Below, one piece after another: positions 1 through 7,548 of a stretch of 64,000 nt of DNA. The notes below the pieces were generated by a model, which saw nothing but the letters and a program-made list of their open reading frames with translations, made no database searches and was not told the DNA's origin. Numbering within the stretch: position 1 is the stretch's first letter; the number at the start of each line of letters is the position of its first letter. The position numbers and the translations under genes are program-made. This DNA is from JAIBJN01 sp963838795 (GTDB lineage Bacteria > Actinomycetota > Thermoleophilia > Gaiellales > Gaiellaceae), in contig CAWISL010000001.1 in the NCBI GenBank assembly GCA_963838795.1, forward strand, positions 310,001 to 374,000, written 5' to 3'.

Positions 1-20
1 CGTTTCGAGCGCGGGCTCTA

Positions 21-197
21 GCTAGTAGGAGGCTTTGACGAAACGCAGTCTGTGCCGCCGGGCCGCGCTGCTCGCCCCGAGAGCTGCGTCCTCAGTCGCG
101 CGCGGAGCCTCCGGCTACGAGCGCTCCCTGCGTCCTTGTCTCGGAACGACCATCGCACCCCGGCAACGAGCGACGTTCCGCCAAAGCCTCCTAGTAG
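21..197. repeat. 177-bp element with imperfect terminal inverted repeats
   Basis: The left arm (21-45) and the reverse complement of the right arm (173-197) match at 22 of 25 positions around the core TAGGAGGCTTTG. The interior has no convincing gene. The left half (about 25-70) is closely related to a short palindromic element at 40651-40706; both share TGACGAAAC followed by GCCGCCGGGCCGCGCTG. It lies in the leader of the following sigma factor gene. It looks like a MITE- or REP-type dispersed element; a structured leader RNA is an alternative. Seen directly: the arms and the shared blocks. Inferred: mobility. Confidence 0.6.
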
Positions 198-296
198 CGG
201 GAATTCACAGGGGTTGTCGTCCGTTTAAAGCTTCGGTGCCGCTCGCATCCCGAGTGGCCGATCCTGCGAGTGAAAGGACTACCGATCCAGACGATC

Positions 297-1247
297 ATGG
301 ATACCCCTGAGGTGCAGACGCTGCTGAACGAAGAGGAGCAGTCCTTCGTCGATCCGGACGAGGCCGCGCTCACCGCGGAGGACGACTTCGACCTCGGCGA
401 GCTCGAGGCTGTCGAGCTGCCCAGCTCGGCCGGCTCGCTCGACCTCTTTCTCAACGAGATCGGGCGCCATCCGCTGCTGACTGCCGCCGAGGAGGTAATG
501 CTCGCCAAGGCCATCGAGCGCGGCGACCGGGAGGCGAAGGAGCGGATGATCAACTCGAACCTCCGGCTCGTCGTCTCGATCGCCAAGCGGTATCGCGGTC
601 GCGGCGTGCCGTTCGGCGACCTCATTCAGGACGGCGTCATCGGCCTCAACCGGGCGGTCGAGAAGTTCGACTACCGGAAGGGCTTCAAGTTTTCGACCTA
701 CGCCACCTGGTGGATTCGCCAGGCGGTGCAGCGCTCCGTGGCCGGCCAGTCGCGCACGATCCGCGTGCCGACCCACGTCCACGAGCGGCGGAACAAGCTG
801 CGGGCGGCCGCGCGGAAGCTGGAGCCGTCGCTCGGGCGCCCGGCGACGCACGAGGAGCTGGCAGAGGCCACCGGCCTCGCGCTCCTGCACGTCGACGAGG
901 CGCTGGACGTCGTCGAGGCCCGGGTCTCGCTGAACCGGCCCGTGGGCAGCGAGGGCGACGGTGAGCTCGCCGACCTCTTCGCCGACGACAACGCTGACAA
1001 CCCCGAGGACCTGGCGCACGAGTACCTCCGCGGCCGTGCCGTGCGGCTCGCGCTGGCGGAGCTGCCCGAGCTCGAGCGGCGCATCCTCGAGTTGCGCTAC
1101 GGGCTCGACGGGGAGCCCCATTCCCTCGAGTCGATCGGGGCGGAGCTCGGAATCAGTCGCGAGCGCATCCGCCGCCTCGAGGGCGAGGCCCTCGACTCGC
1201 TAGCGGAGACTCTCGGCGGCGACGACGAGCTCGCGCTCTCCGCGTAA
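297..1247 (+). CDS. RNA polymerase sigma-70 factor, RpoD type
   Basis: Sigma subunit that directs RNA polymerase to promoters. The roughly 316-residue protein has an acidic N-terminus, region 1.2 (DLFLNEIGRHPLLT), region 2 with the invariant NLRLVVSIAKRY and YATWWIRQAVQR blocks, region 3 and a C-terminal region 4 helix-turn-helix (LGISRERIRRLEGEAL). It lacks a long region 1.1, as in short primary or group 2 sigma factors. A GTG at 270 in the same frame could extend it by nine residues; ATG 297 gives a more typical N-terminus (MDTPEVQTLL), but neither has a good ribosome binding site. A paralogue lies at 44460-45494. rpmE follows 14 bp downstream, so the two may be cotranscribed. Confidence 0.93.
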   Translation: MDTPEVQTLLNEEEQSFVDPDEAALTAEDDFDLGELEAVELPSSAGSLDLFLNEIGRHPLLTAAEEVMLAKAIERGDREAKERMINSNLRLVVSIAKRYRGRGVPFGDLIQDGVIGLNRAVEKFDYRKGFKFSTYATWWIRQAVQRSVAGQSRTIRVPTHVHERRNKLRAAARKLEPSLGRPATHEELAEATGLALLHVDEALDVVEARVSLNRPVGSEGDGELADLFADDNADNPEDLAHEYLRGRAVRLALAELPELERRILELRYGLDGEPHSLESIGAELGISRERIRRLEGEALDSLAETLGGDDELALSA

Positions 1248-1261
1248 CCTGGGAGGAGATC

Positions 1262-1474
1262 ATGAAGACGGCGATTCACCCTGAGACCCGGGTCGCGACG
1301 GTTTCCTGCGCGACATGCGGAACGACGTTCGAGACCCGCTCGACGCGGGAGGCAATCCAGGTCGAGGTGTGCTCGGCCTGTCACCCCGCCTACACGGGCG
1401 AGACGCGGACGATCCACCGCACCGACCGGATCGAGCGCTTCGAGCGCCGGCGCGCAGCCGCCGGCGCTCGCTGA
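1262..1474 (+). CDS. rpmE: 50S ribosomal protein L31 (zinc-binding form)
   Basis: Large-subunit ribosomal protein of 70 residues, the usual length for L31. It begins MKTAIHPE and carries two Cys pairs (CATC near residue 16 and CSAC near residue 37), the zinc-binding C+ form. The C-terminus is basic (RIERFERRRA), as expected for rRNA contact. The start is well supported by GGGAGGAG seven bases upstream. It follows a sigma factor gene by 14 bp, an unusual neighbourhood for rpmE, and its TGA overlaps a possible CTG start of the next gene. Confidence 0.93.
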   Translation: MKTAIHPETRVATVSCATCGTTFETRSTREAIQVEVCSACHPAYTGETRTIHRTDRIERFERRRAAAGAR

Positions 1475-1485
1475 GCGCCCCCGCG

Positions 1486-1902
1486 GTGCAGGACCTGCGG
1501 GATCGGGTGGCCGCAGAGCCGGTCGCCCGGCTGGCGACCCTCGATGCCGACGGCCGGCCGCATCTCGTGCCGATCACGTTCGTCCTCGGCGGCGACACGC
1601 TCTCGACGGCGGTCGACGCGAAGCCCAAGCGCTCGCGGGTGCTCCGGCGGATCGAGAACGCCCGCGAGCGGCCTGACGTGACCGTTCTCGTCGACCATTA
1701 CGACGACGACTGGAGCAGGCTCTGGTGGGCCAGGCTCCGGGGAAAGGCCCGCGTCCTGGACGGCGGCGAGGAAGCCGCTCGGGCCCTGGCGGCGCTCCAA
1801 GCGAAGTACGAGCAGTATCGAGAGACGCCTCCGGGCGTGCCCGTCCTGGCTGTCGACGTCGACGAGTGGAGGTCGTGGGCGGCTAGTCAGCCTACGGGCT
1901 GA
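1486..1902 (+). CDS. PPOX-class probable F420-dependent enzyme, Rv0121 family
   Basis: Split beta-barrel flavin- or deazaflavin (F420)-binding protein of about 138 residues. Recognition comes from the conserved strings VARLATLDADGRPHLVPITF near the N-terminus and VLVDHYDDDWSRLWW near the middle, which are characteristic of the Rv0121-type PPOX family. The substrate is unknown. GTG 1486 is the first canonical start in a sensible position. The frame is open further upstream and CTG 1471 overlaps the L31 stop (CTGA), giving five more residues. The 3' end overlaps the convergent gene at 1892-2200 by 11 bp. Confidence 0.85.
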   Translation: MQDLRDRVAAEPVARLATLDADGRPHLVPITFVLGGDTLSTAVDAKPKRSRVLRRIENARERPDVTVLVDHYDDDWSRLWWARLRGKARVLDGGEEAARALAALQAKYEQYRETPPGVPVLAVDVDEWRSWAASQPTG

Positions 1903-2200
1903 CGCAGTCCTGGTCGAGATCTGCGCCGGGGTCGTAGTCTGAGCCTGCGCCACAGCGACCAGCCTGCGCGGGCGGGATAGTCGCGTCTCCTCCGTCTTCC
2001 GCGTCGCCGCCGCCTTCGACCGGAAGGCCGGGGACGGTTGCGTCGTCGGCCTCGCCTCCTCCTTCGCCACTCAGGGCGCCGGCGGCGATGGCGGCCGCGA
2101 TGTCAAGGTCGATTGCGCCGGCCGAGTCGGCGAGCGCGACGCCGACGTTCGCAGACAGTAGGGCCCCGGCTGCGAGGGTGGTGGCAAGCAGGTTTCTCAC
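1892..2200 (-). CDS. small secreted protein of unknown function
   Basis: A 102-residue protein with a clear Sec signal peptide: MRNLLATTLAAGALLSANVG followed by ALA-DS as a probable cleavage site. The mature part is low complexity, rich in Gly, Ala and Asp, with two Cys near the C-terminus (GRCGAG, DQDC). GTG 2200 has a good ribosome binding site (GGAGGACAC). I do not recognise a family. It converges on the PPOX gene with an 11-bp overlap. Low complexity makes assignment difficult, but the signal peptide and RBS support a real gene. Confidence 0.7.
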   Translation of the reverse strand: MRNLLATTLAAGALLSANVGVALADSAGAIDLDIAAAIAAGALSGEGGGEADDATVPGLPVEGGGDAEDGGDATIPPAQAGRCGAGSDYDPGADLDQDCVSP

Positions 2201-2291
2201 GTGTCCTCCGTTGACTCGGATTCCCGGTCTGCAGGGGGATTCGAGGCGAGACGTCGCCGTGGTTCAATCCGGCTTTGGCGGCGTGAAACCG

Positions 2292-2561
2292 CTACGCGGT
2301 TTGGCGCTCGAGCCAGCGGGCGCGCTTTTTCGCCGCCTCGTCGTCGCGGTTCCTCGGTGGCGCTGAGGTCACCAGCTCGCGGAGGAGCCGAGACGAGGCC
2401 GCCTCGACCGCCTCGACTGCGCGATCGAAGGCCGCCGCGTTGGCTTGCGACGGCTTCGTGGAGCCGCTGATCTTGCGGACGTACTGCAGCGCGGCAGCGC
2501 GAACCTCGTCCTCGGTCGCCGGCGGGTCGTAGTTGTGGAGCGTATGGATGCTTCGGCACAT
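2292..2561 (-). CDS. DUF2277 family protein
   Basis: An 89-residue protein that matches the DUF2277 pattern from end to end: MCRSIHTLHNYDPPATEDE, then AALQYVRKISGSTKPS, then a C-terminal RARWL. The family is widespread in Actinobacteria and Proteobacteria and has no established function. A short hairpin (AAACCGC, TAC, GCGGTTT, 2285-2301) covers the stop codon and could serve as a weak terminator. The start ATG 2561 gives the canonical family N-terminus. Confidence 0.9.
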   Translation of the reverse strand: MCRSIHTLHNYDPPATEDEVRAAALQYVRKISGSTKPSQANAAAFDRAVEAVEAASSRLLRELVTSAPPRNRDDEAAKKRARWLERQTA

Positions 2562-2743
2562 GCAGAAGAGCCTAGCCGGACGGCTCTATCGGGGCCGCCG
2601 CTTGTGCTCCGAAGCCCGATCCGATGGGTGAAGCCCGATTTGACAACGGTCGAAGCGCGTAGTTAGGTAGCCGCGAGCGACGAACGGGGGTCCGCGACGA
2701 GAGCGGTAAACCTTGGGCCGTTGCTGCGGCAGGGGGGGTCCGT

Positions 2744-3379
2744 TTGGTCTCCGTCCTAGTCGTCGCTGACATTCGGCTGTACCGCGAAGGCCTGGTGCAC
2801 GCACTCGGTCACCGGAGCGGGCTTGATGTTGTAGGGACAGCGGCGAGCTCGGATGCCCCCTCTTCCTCCCTCGCCGAGCTTCGGCCCGACGTGGTGCTCG
2901 TCGACGTGGCGGCGACTGACGGTCTGGCAGCCGTGCATTCGGTGGTCGAATCCGTCCCGGATGCGAAAGTGGTCGCCCTTGCATTGCCGGAGTCCGAAGC
3001 CGATGTGATCGCCTACGCTGAGGCGGGCGCCTCCGGCTACGTCTCGCGCGACGGCACGCTTGCGGATCTCGAGACGGTGATCAGGAGCGTCGCGCGCGGG
3101 GAGGCGCTGTTCCCTCCCAGGATGACCGCGGGCCTGCTCCGGCGGCTCGCCCACCTCGCCGCCGATCGCGAGCCGGGCGTCACCGACATTCATCTCACCT
3201 CGCGGGAGACGGAGATCGTCGAGCTCATCGACCAGGGACTGTCGAACAAGGAGATTGCGCAGCGGCTCTCGATCGCCGTGTCGACGGTCAAGAACCACGT
3301 CCACAACATCCTGGACAAGCTTCACGTCGACCGACGCGGTGAGGCTGTCGCTCGGCTCAGGGGAGCACAGCTGCTCTGA
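2744..3379 (+). CDS. LuxR/NarL-type response regulator
   Basis: Two-component response regulator of 211 residues. The receiver domain spans about residues 1-120, with the phosphoacceptor in DVVLVDVAATDG and a conserved Lys-equivalent region around GYVSRDG. The C-terminal LuxR helix-turn-helix (about 145-205) contains LTSRETEIVELIDQGLSNKE and IAVSTVKNHVHNILDKL. Start is TTG 2744 (MVSVLVVADIRL) behind a G-rich stretch. No histidine kinase is adjacent, so it is an orphan here. The next gene is another small receiver-like protein. Confidence 0.9.
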   Translation: MVSVLVVADIRLYREGLVHALGHRSGLDVVGTAASSDAPSSSLAELRPDVVLVDVAATDGLAAVHSVVESVPDAKVVALALPESEADVIAYAEAGASGYVSRDGTLADLETVIRSVARGEALFPPRMTAGLLRRLAHLAADREPGVTDIHLTSRETEIVELIDQGLSNKEIAQRLSIAVSTVKNHVHNILDKLHVDRRGEAVARLRGAQLL

Positions 3380-3523
3380 ACGACTCGAGCCACGTCGAGC
3401 CGAATCCCGAGAAGTGTGTAGATCCTCGGATGGATCCCACTTGAATCCTCCGATCTATTCTGGCGGGGCGGCGGTCTCTCCATAATCGGGTCGTCTGCGG
3501 AACCCGGACAGGCAGTGCTAGCC

Positions 3524-3898
3524 GTGGCCAAGATCCACGTTTTCCTCGTTGGAATGGAGGGGATTCTCGGCGAGATCGTCAGGGATCTCGTCGCTCACCA
3601 GCCCGACATGGACATCGTCGCCGAGGTGACCGCGACCCGCGAGCTGCTTCCGGCGGCCCAGCTCTCCGGGTCCGGCGTCGTCATTGCCTGCCTGGCCGAA
3701 GGGTCGGAGCCGCTCGAAGACTGGGGCGAGCTCCTTGAACGGCACCCCCGCATCGCCCTCGTCGCCGTCCACGGAGACGGCCGGCAGGCGACGCTCTACC
3801 GCGTACGACCGGAGCGAATCGCGATCGGTGAGCTCTCGCCTGCCACGCTCATCGATGCGATTCGGGACCCGACGCGCACCGCGGCTGGCTCACTGTGA
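3524..3898 (+). CDS. receiver-like hypothetical protein
   Basis: A protein of about 124 residues with an N-terminal beta-alpha pattern like response-regulator receivers (AKIHVFLVGMEGILGEIVRDLV, DMDIVAEV). There is no output domain, and no clear phosphoacceptor Asp at the end of the third strand (SGVVIACLAEG), so it is probably a pseudo-receiver. GTG 3524 is chosen because it begins right at the first strand; GTG 3515 adds three residues. It follows the LuxR regulator in the same direction, 144 bp away. Function unknown; the link to signalling is inference. Confidence 0.6.
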   Translation: MAKIHVFLVGMEGILGEIVRDLVAHQPDMDIVAEVTATRELLPAAQLSGSGVVIACLAEGSEPLEDWGELLERHPRIALVAVHGDGRQATLYRVRPERIAIGELSPATLIDAIRDPTRTAAGSL

Positions 3899-3906
3899 CG
3901 CCCGGG

Positions 3907-4203
3907 CTACGGGCGAGCGCCGGCGATCTCCGTGACGCTCTCCCGCGCGCCCTCGGAGCCCGGCCGCATCCAGATGGCGGCCGCGTGCACCATCTCCTCC
4001 ACGTACCAGCCGCTGTCGCGCAGCATTCCGACGAGCGCCGAAGCGGCGATCATGCCCCGATCCGACCCCCGGTACCCGGCGGTGTCGATCTCCTCGTCAC
4101 GGATGTCGGCGAGCACGTGGCCGCCGGGAAAGAGGACGAGCTGGCGCTGTTCGGCGCCGGGAAGGATCCCGATGAAGAGGCTGACGTCCTCGGTGGGGTG
4201 CAT
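3907..4203 (-). CDS. hypothetical protein
   Basis: A protein of about 98 residues starting at ATG 4203 (MHPTEDVSLFIGILPG). The frame is open to GTG 4266, but the upstream part looks non-native. An Shine-Dalgarno-like GGAGGG precedes ATG 4203 inside a near-perfect palindrome (GAAGGAGG, C, CCTCCTTC, 4205-4221), so initiation could be masked by a hairpin. The sequence has alternating hydrophobic strands, a central GSDRGMIAASALVGML and a C-terminal helix. I do not recognise a family. It converges on the gene at 3524-3898 with an 8-bp gap. Confidence 0.55.
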   Translation of the reverse strand: MHPTEDVSLFIGILPGAEQRQLVLFPGGHVLADIRDEEIDTAGYRGSDRGMIAASALVGMLRDSGWYVEEMVHAAAIWMRPGSEGARESVTEIAGARP

Positions 4204-4329
4204 TGAAGGAGGCCCTCCTTCTGGCCAGGGGAGTCTGCCAGCAGAGTCGGCAGTCGATCGCGACACCTTGAGGACTAGTACCTCACCCGGCGGACGGAGG
4301 TAAGGATCCGGGCCTTCGGCTGGATCTCA

Positions 4330-4349
4330 AATGGATCGAACGATCCATT
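4330..4349. promoter_or_regulatory. inverted repeat, possible operator
   Basis: AATGGATCG and CGATCCATT are perfect 9-bp arms separated by AA, centred 72 bp upstream of the ATG at 4412. Size and spacing suit binding by a dimeric repressor. Nothing in the window identifies the regulator. Confidence 0.4.
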
Positions 4350-4411
4350 CTCTCGGCGCTTCGGCGGGCGGAGAATGCCGCGAGGCTCGTCCTACCGAAA
4401 GGAGGCCGAAC

Positions 4412-5104
4412 ATGGCCAGCACACGTACTCGTGCCCCGGCTCGGGAGGAGACGGCCCGGGATGATGGCGTAGAGACGCCGGAAGCACCACCCGAGGTTGT
4501 CGCCATCTCGGAGGAGGAGCTCGAGGCCCTGGTGCGGAGCGAGATCGACGCCGCCTACGACCAGGCTCTGACGGCTCCGGAGGCTGTGGCTCCGGAAGTG
4601 GCCGAGGTGCAGGGTTGGTGGGACATCGCCGCGTTCGGCCCCATCCAGCCGATCGCGCCCGGAGGGCCGCTCGTGCCGCATTCGGTGATCAAGGTGGGCG
4701 AGCCGGCGTTCGTCTTCGCGATCATCCTGCTCAACCCGTTCCTGGCTCTGCCCGGCGGCACGAACCCCGCCCAGGTGCTTTCGAACTTCGCGCTTCCGTA
4801 CGAGGTGCAATACCAGACCGGAAACCTGACGACCTGGACGCTCGGGCAGCCGGACATGCAGGGCGTCGACAGCAACAACCTCATTCCGGGCCCTCCGTTC
4901 ACGTACTTCGAGGTCATCGGCTTCACGGCAGCTCAGCCCGGTCTCTACGAGATGAACATCACGGCGCGTCTCCTCGGCGCCGCACCGCCGTTCGTGAACG
5001 CGCCGCTCTTCGGGGCGAGAGCCTCGACCGTCTTCAGCCTCGATCCACCGGGGCTCTTCGGTTCCGCGCCACCCTCGCCGCTGCGGTTCAGCATCTACCC
5101 GTAG
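4412..5104 (+). CDS. hypothetical protein upstream of protease cassette
   Basis: A 230-residue protein. The N-terminal 50 residues are charged and low in complexity; the rest (from VQGWWDIAAFGPIQPI) looks like a beta-rich domain with many Pro and Gly, ending LRFSIYP. No signal peptide or transmembrane segment was seen and I recognise no family. ATG 4412 is well supported by GGAGG eight bases upstream. It ends in TAG (5102-5104), and the same frame stays open into the following protease gene, so only one amber codon separates the two reading frames. It probably forms a three-gene cassette with the next two genes. Confidence 0.7.
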   Translation: MASTRTRAPAREETARDDGVETPEAPPEVVAISEEELEALVRSEIDAAYDQALTAPEAVAPEVAEVQGWWDIAAFGPIQPIAPGGPLVPHSVIKVGEPAFVFAIILLNPFLALPGGTNPAQVLSNFALPYEVQYQTGNLTTWTLGQPDMQGVDSNNLIPGPPFTYFEVIGFTAAQPGLYEMNITARLLGAAPPFVNAPLFGARASTVFSLDPPGLFGSAPPSPLRFSIYP

Positions 5105-5218
5105 GCACGGACCAGAGGGGACGTCACGCCGGTCGACGAGGCACCGCTCGGACGGGTTCGCGCGATCCTGCGCGAGGCGGTTCGCGATCACCTGCTCACC
5201 CAGGACAATGTCGTCGCG

Positions 5219-6181
5219 GTGGACTTCGGGCTCCCGGAGCACGACGGCCAGACCGCCGAGGACGAGCTGGCCGTGCGTGTCCACGTGCGGAAGAAGATGC
5301 CGCTCAGCACCCTCGAGTCTCTCGGCATACCCCGGATCCCGACCACGATCCACGAATTCAGGACAGACGTCCTCGAAGGGACGTATCGACCCCAGCTCTG
5401 GTGGGGTAACCCGGCTGCTCGTCCGGCAGCGGATCCGCGGCTCGGCCGCGCGGATCCGCTGCGCGGGGGGATCAGCATCTCCGACGAGCGCCATTACAGC
5501 GCCGGCACGCTGGGCGCAAAGGTCATCGACCGCGCGACGGGCGCCGAGATGATCCTGGGCAACTGGCACGTGCTTGCCGGGGACTGGATCGCGCAGCCGG
5601 GTCAGCGCATCTACCAGCCTGGTCGCCTCGACGGGGGCATCGCTGCGGACACGGTTGCCACGCTGACCCGTCATGCCATGTCAAGCAGCTTTGACGCGGC
5701 GGTGGCGACCCTGAACGGCAGCCGACCGCTCGTCAACGACCAGTTGGGGCTCGGCCGGCCCAGCGGAGTCGTTCGGGCCACGCTCGGCCTGGAGGTCGCG
5801 AAGTCGGGGCGAACGACCGCGGTCACCCACGGGCAGGTCACCGGGCTCGAGGGCGTGGCGCAGCTCACATATGCGGGCATACCGCGCCTGATCCGGCAGG
5901 TGGTGACGATCTCTCCGATCTGGGGCCAGGAGGTGAGTCGGCCCGGGGACTCCTCGTCGCTGTGGCTCGGTCGAGACTCGAAGCTGGCGCTCGGGCTTCA
6001 CTTCGCCGGAAGCGACGTCCCTGAGCGGGCCCTTGCGATCGACATCCAATCCGTGCTCACCGCGCTGGACGTCGATCTCGACACCAGCGGGACCGCCGTG
6101 ACCGGAGAGCGCCCGACGACGATGGCGGATCTGATGCTGGCCGAGGTCCGACGCAGAATCGCCGTCTACGCTTCGCCCTGA
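5219..6181 (+). CDS. trypsin-like serine protease with N-terminal accessory domain
   Basis: Chymotrypsin-fold protein. The likely triad is His in LGNWHVLAG, Asp in SSFDAAVATLNG and Ser in RPGDSSSLWLG (GDSS in place of GDSG); KSGRTT precedes the Ser block as in related bacterial trypsin-like proteins. GTG 5219 is the first canonical start, but the frame is open back to 5105 and encodes a helix (GRVRAILREAVRDHLL) that belongs to the same small domain as the whole next gene. An ACG at 5126, five bases behind GAGGGG, may be the true start. No signal peptide, so probably cytoplasmic. Target unknown. Confidence 0.75.
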   Translation: MDFGLPEHDGQTAEDELAVRVHVRKKMPLSTLESLGIPRIPTTIHEFRTDVLEGTYRPQLWWGNPAARPAADPRLGRADPLRGGISISDERHYSAGTLGAKVIDRATGAEMILGNWHVLAGDWIAQPGQRIYQPGRLDGGIAADTVATLTRHAMSSSFDAAVATLNGSRPLVNDQLGLGRPSGVVRATLGLEVAKSGRTTAVTHGQVTGLEGVAQLTYAGIPRLIRQVVTISPIWGQEVSRPGDSSSLWLGRDSKLALGLHFAGSDVPERALAIDIQSVLTALDVDLDTSGTAVTGERPTTMADLMLAEVRRRIAVYASP

Positions 6182-6182
6182 C

Positions 6183-6419
6183 GTGAACGAGCAAGCCTGG
6201 GCCCGCGCGCGGCGCGCGCGTGATCAGCTGGCCGCCCGGCTTCTGAGTCACCCGAACGTGAGCATGGTCGACCTCGGGCAACAGGAGGGCGCCGAGGGGC
6301 CGGCACTGCAAGTCCACGTCCGGTCCGAGTCCGGGCCCCTCCCGGAGATCCCGGTTGAGCTCGACGGAATCCCGGTGCACATGGTTCACGGCGACTACCA
6401 GCCGGAGAGCGCCGACTAG
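6183..6419 (+). CDS. small protein homologous to the protease N-terminal domain
   Basis: A 78-residue protein starting at GTG 6183, one base after the protease TGA, so translation is almost certainly coupled. Its sequence aligns over its whole length with the N-terminal region of the preceding protease: an amphipathic helix, then NVSMVDLG versus NVVAVDFG, LQVHVRSE versus VRVHVRKK, GIPV versus GIPR, and DYQPE versus TYRPQ. A free copy of an accessory domain beside its protease suggests an inhibitor, prodomain-like partner or shared ligand-binding module. That role is inference. Confidence 0.7.
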   Translation: MNEQAWARARRARDQLAARLLSHPNVSMVDLGQQEGAEGPALQVHVRSESGPLPEIPVELDGIPVHMVHGDYQPESAD

Positions 6420-6507
6420 GGTGGTACCAACCTCTACGACGCCGCTGTGGGCCCGATCGACCTGAGCGGCGAAGAAACGGATTCCGCCAAGTAGTCGCGA
6501 CTGCGAG

Positions 6508-7257
6508 TCAGCTCGAGCGAGCGCGAGCGAGCGCGCCTCTAGCCGTGTCGAGGCGAGCGGTCAGCCGTTCGAGCTCGGCTTGCGCCTTCCGCGCCTCGCT
6601 GGTCGCACGGCGCACCAGATCTTTCTGCTCGGCGACGTCGCTTCGCAGGCGGTCTACCTCGCGCTGCGCCTCGTCGATCCGCCGCTTGCGCGTCTCTTCT
6701 TGCTTCCGCTCCTGCGCTTGTGAGGGGCGCTTGGACGCTTTCCGCGCCGGAACATCCTTCGACGCGACGGCGAGACCGCCGAACCCTGCGGGCTCGAGAT
6801 CACTCGCGAGCCGGCCCCGCTCGACGAGCCGCGCCCCTTCCTCGTCGGCGGCGGCGGAGGTCAGGGTTCCCCGGACTCGCTCCAGGGTCGCCTCGGTGGC
6901 GGAGTGGCCGCCCTCTTCCAGGATGCGCTGCGCGCTCGCGACGAGCGCGCCTACGACATCCCGCTGCCTCTGGAGCGCCGCTTGGAGCTCGTCCGGATCC
7001 CCGCCGCCGAGAAGCGCCGCCTGAGCCTCGCGCAGGCGCTCACCGGCCGTCATGAGCGCCCGGATCTGCATCGGCTCCTTACGGGCGAGCTGATTGACCG
7101 TCCAGGCCGAGAGGGATGGCTTCGCCAGGGCCTTCAGCTCGGCCGAGGCCTCTGTTTCGCCCGCCTTGCGGAGCTCGCGCGCGCGGACGTCGCGCGCCCG
7201 CGTGAACTCTGCGAGCGGAAGCCCGTAGAGCCGATCGAGCTCGTCGTCGGGAAGCAC
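6508..7257 (-). CDS. coiled-coil protein of unknown function
   Basis: A protein of about 249 residues. The N-terminal part (LPDDELDRLYGLPLAEFTRARD, then KPSLSAWTVNQLARKEP) is a pattern I associate with an uncharacterised actinobacterial family. The C-terminal 80 residues form a highly charged coiled coil (QREVDRLRSDVAEQKDLVRR). GTG 7257 starts just before the conserved LPDDELD; GTG 7308 would add 17 residues without homology-like features. No RBS distinguishes them. It is encoded opposite to its neighbours. Probably cytoplasmic; function unknown. Confidence 0.7.
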   Translation of the reverse strand: MLPDDELDRLYGLPLAEFTRARDVRARELRKAGETEASAELKALAKPSLSAWTVNQLARKEPMQIRALMTAGERLREAQAALLGGGDPDELQAALQRQRDVVGALVASAQRILEEGGHSATEATLERVRGTLTSAAADEEGARLVERGRLASDLEPAGFGGLAVASKDVPARKASKRPSQAQERKQEETRKRRIDEAQREVDRLRSDVAEQKDLVRRATSEARKAQAELERLTARLDTARGALARARSS

Positions 7258-7351
7258 CGGACGCGATGCTAGAGCACCGGCGTGCGGAATCACCGGCACG
7301 TGCCACACGTTCTAGTTACTGGTGGAACGAAGCGCAGGAGGTGAGGTGGTC

Positions 7352-7468
7352 ATGGCCGTAATCGTCGTTCTCGCGTTCCTCGTCCTGATCGGCCCGCTGG
7401 CGTACGTCTACGGGGTCGATTCCCGGCGCATCGGCGACCGGGGGTGGATGGCCGCTCCGCGGCGCTGA
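7352..7468 (+). CDS. 38-residue single-pass membrane peptide
   Basis: ATG 7352 follows AGGAGGTGA by nine bases, a very good ribosome binding site. The peptide has one transmembrane segment (VIVVLAFLVLIGPLAYVYG) followed by a basic tail (DSRRIGDRG, ending AAPRR). It lies 80 bp upstream of the chromate transporter in the same direction. The strong RBS and clean topology support a real small gene below usual length cut-offs. Function unknown. Confidence 0.6.
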   Translation: MAVIVVLAFLVLIGPLAYVYGVDSRRIGDRGWMAAPRR

Positions 7469-7548
7469 TCTCTTCTCACGGCGCGGCGCACCCCAGGTGA
7501 CCGCCTCGTTGGGACGCGCCGTTCGCGTCTCGACGAGAATACGTCCGG

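Noticed and set aside
35..310. A 91-codon ORF inside the inverted-repeat element
   Set aside because: Its codons follow the repeat; the sequence is Arg/Ala/Ser-rich and similar ORFs are expected from any copy of the repeat.
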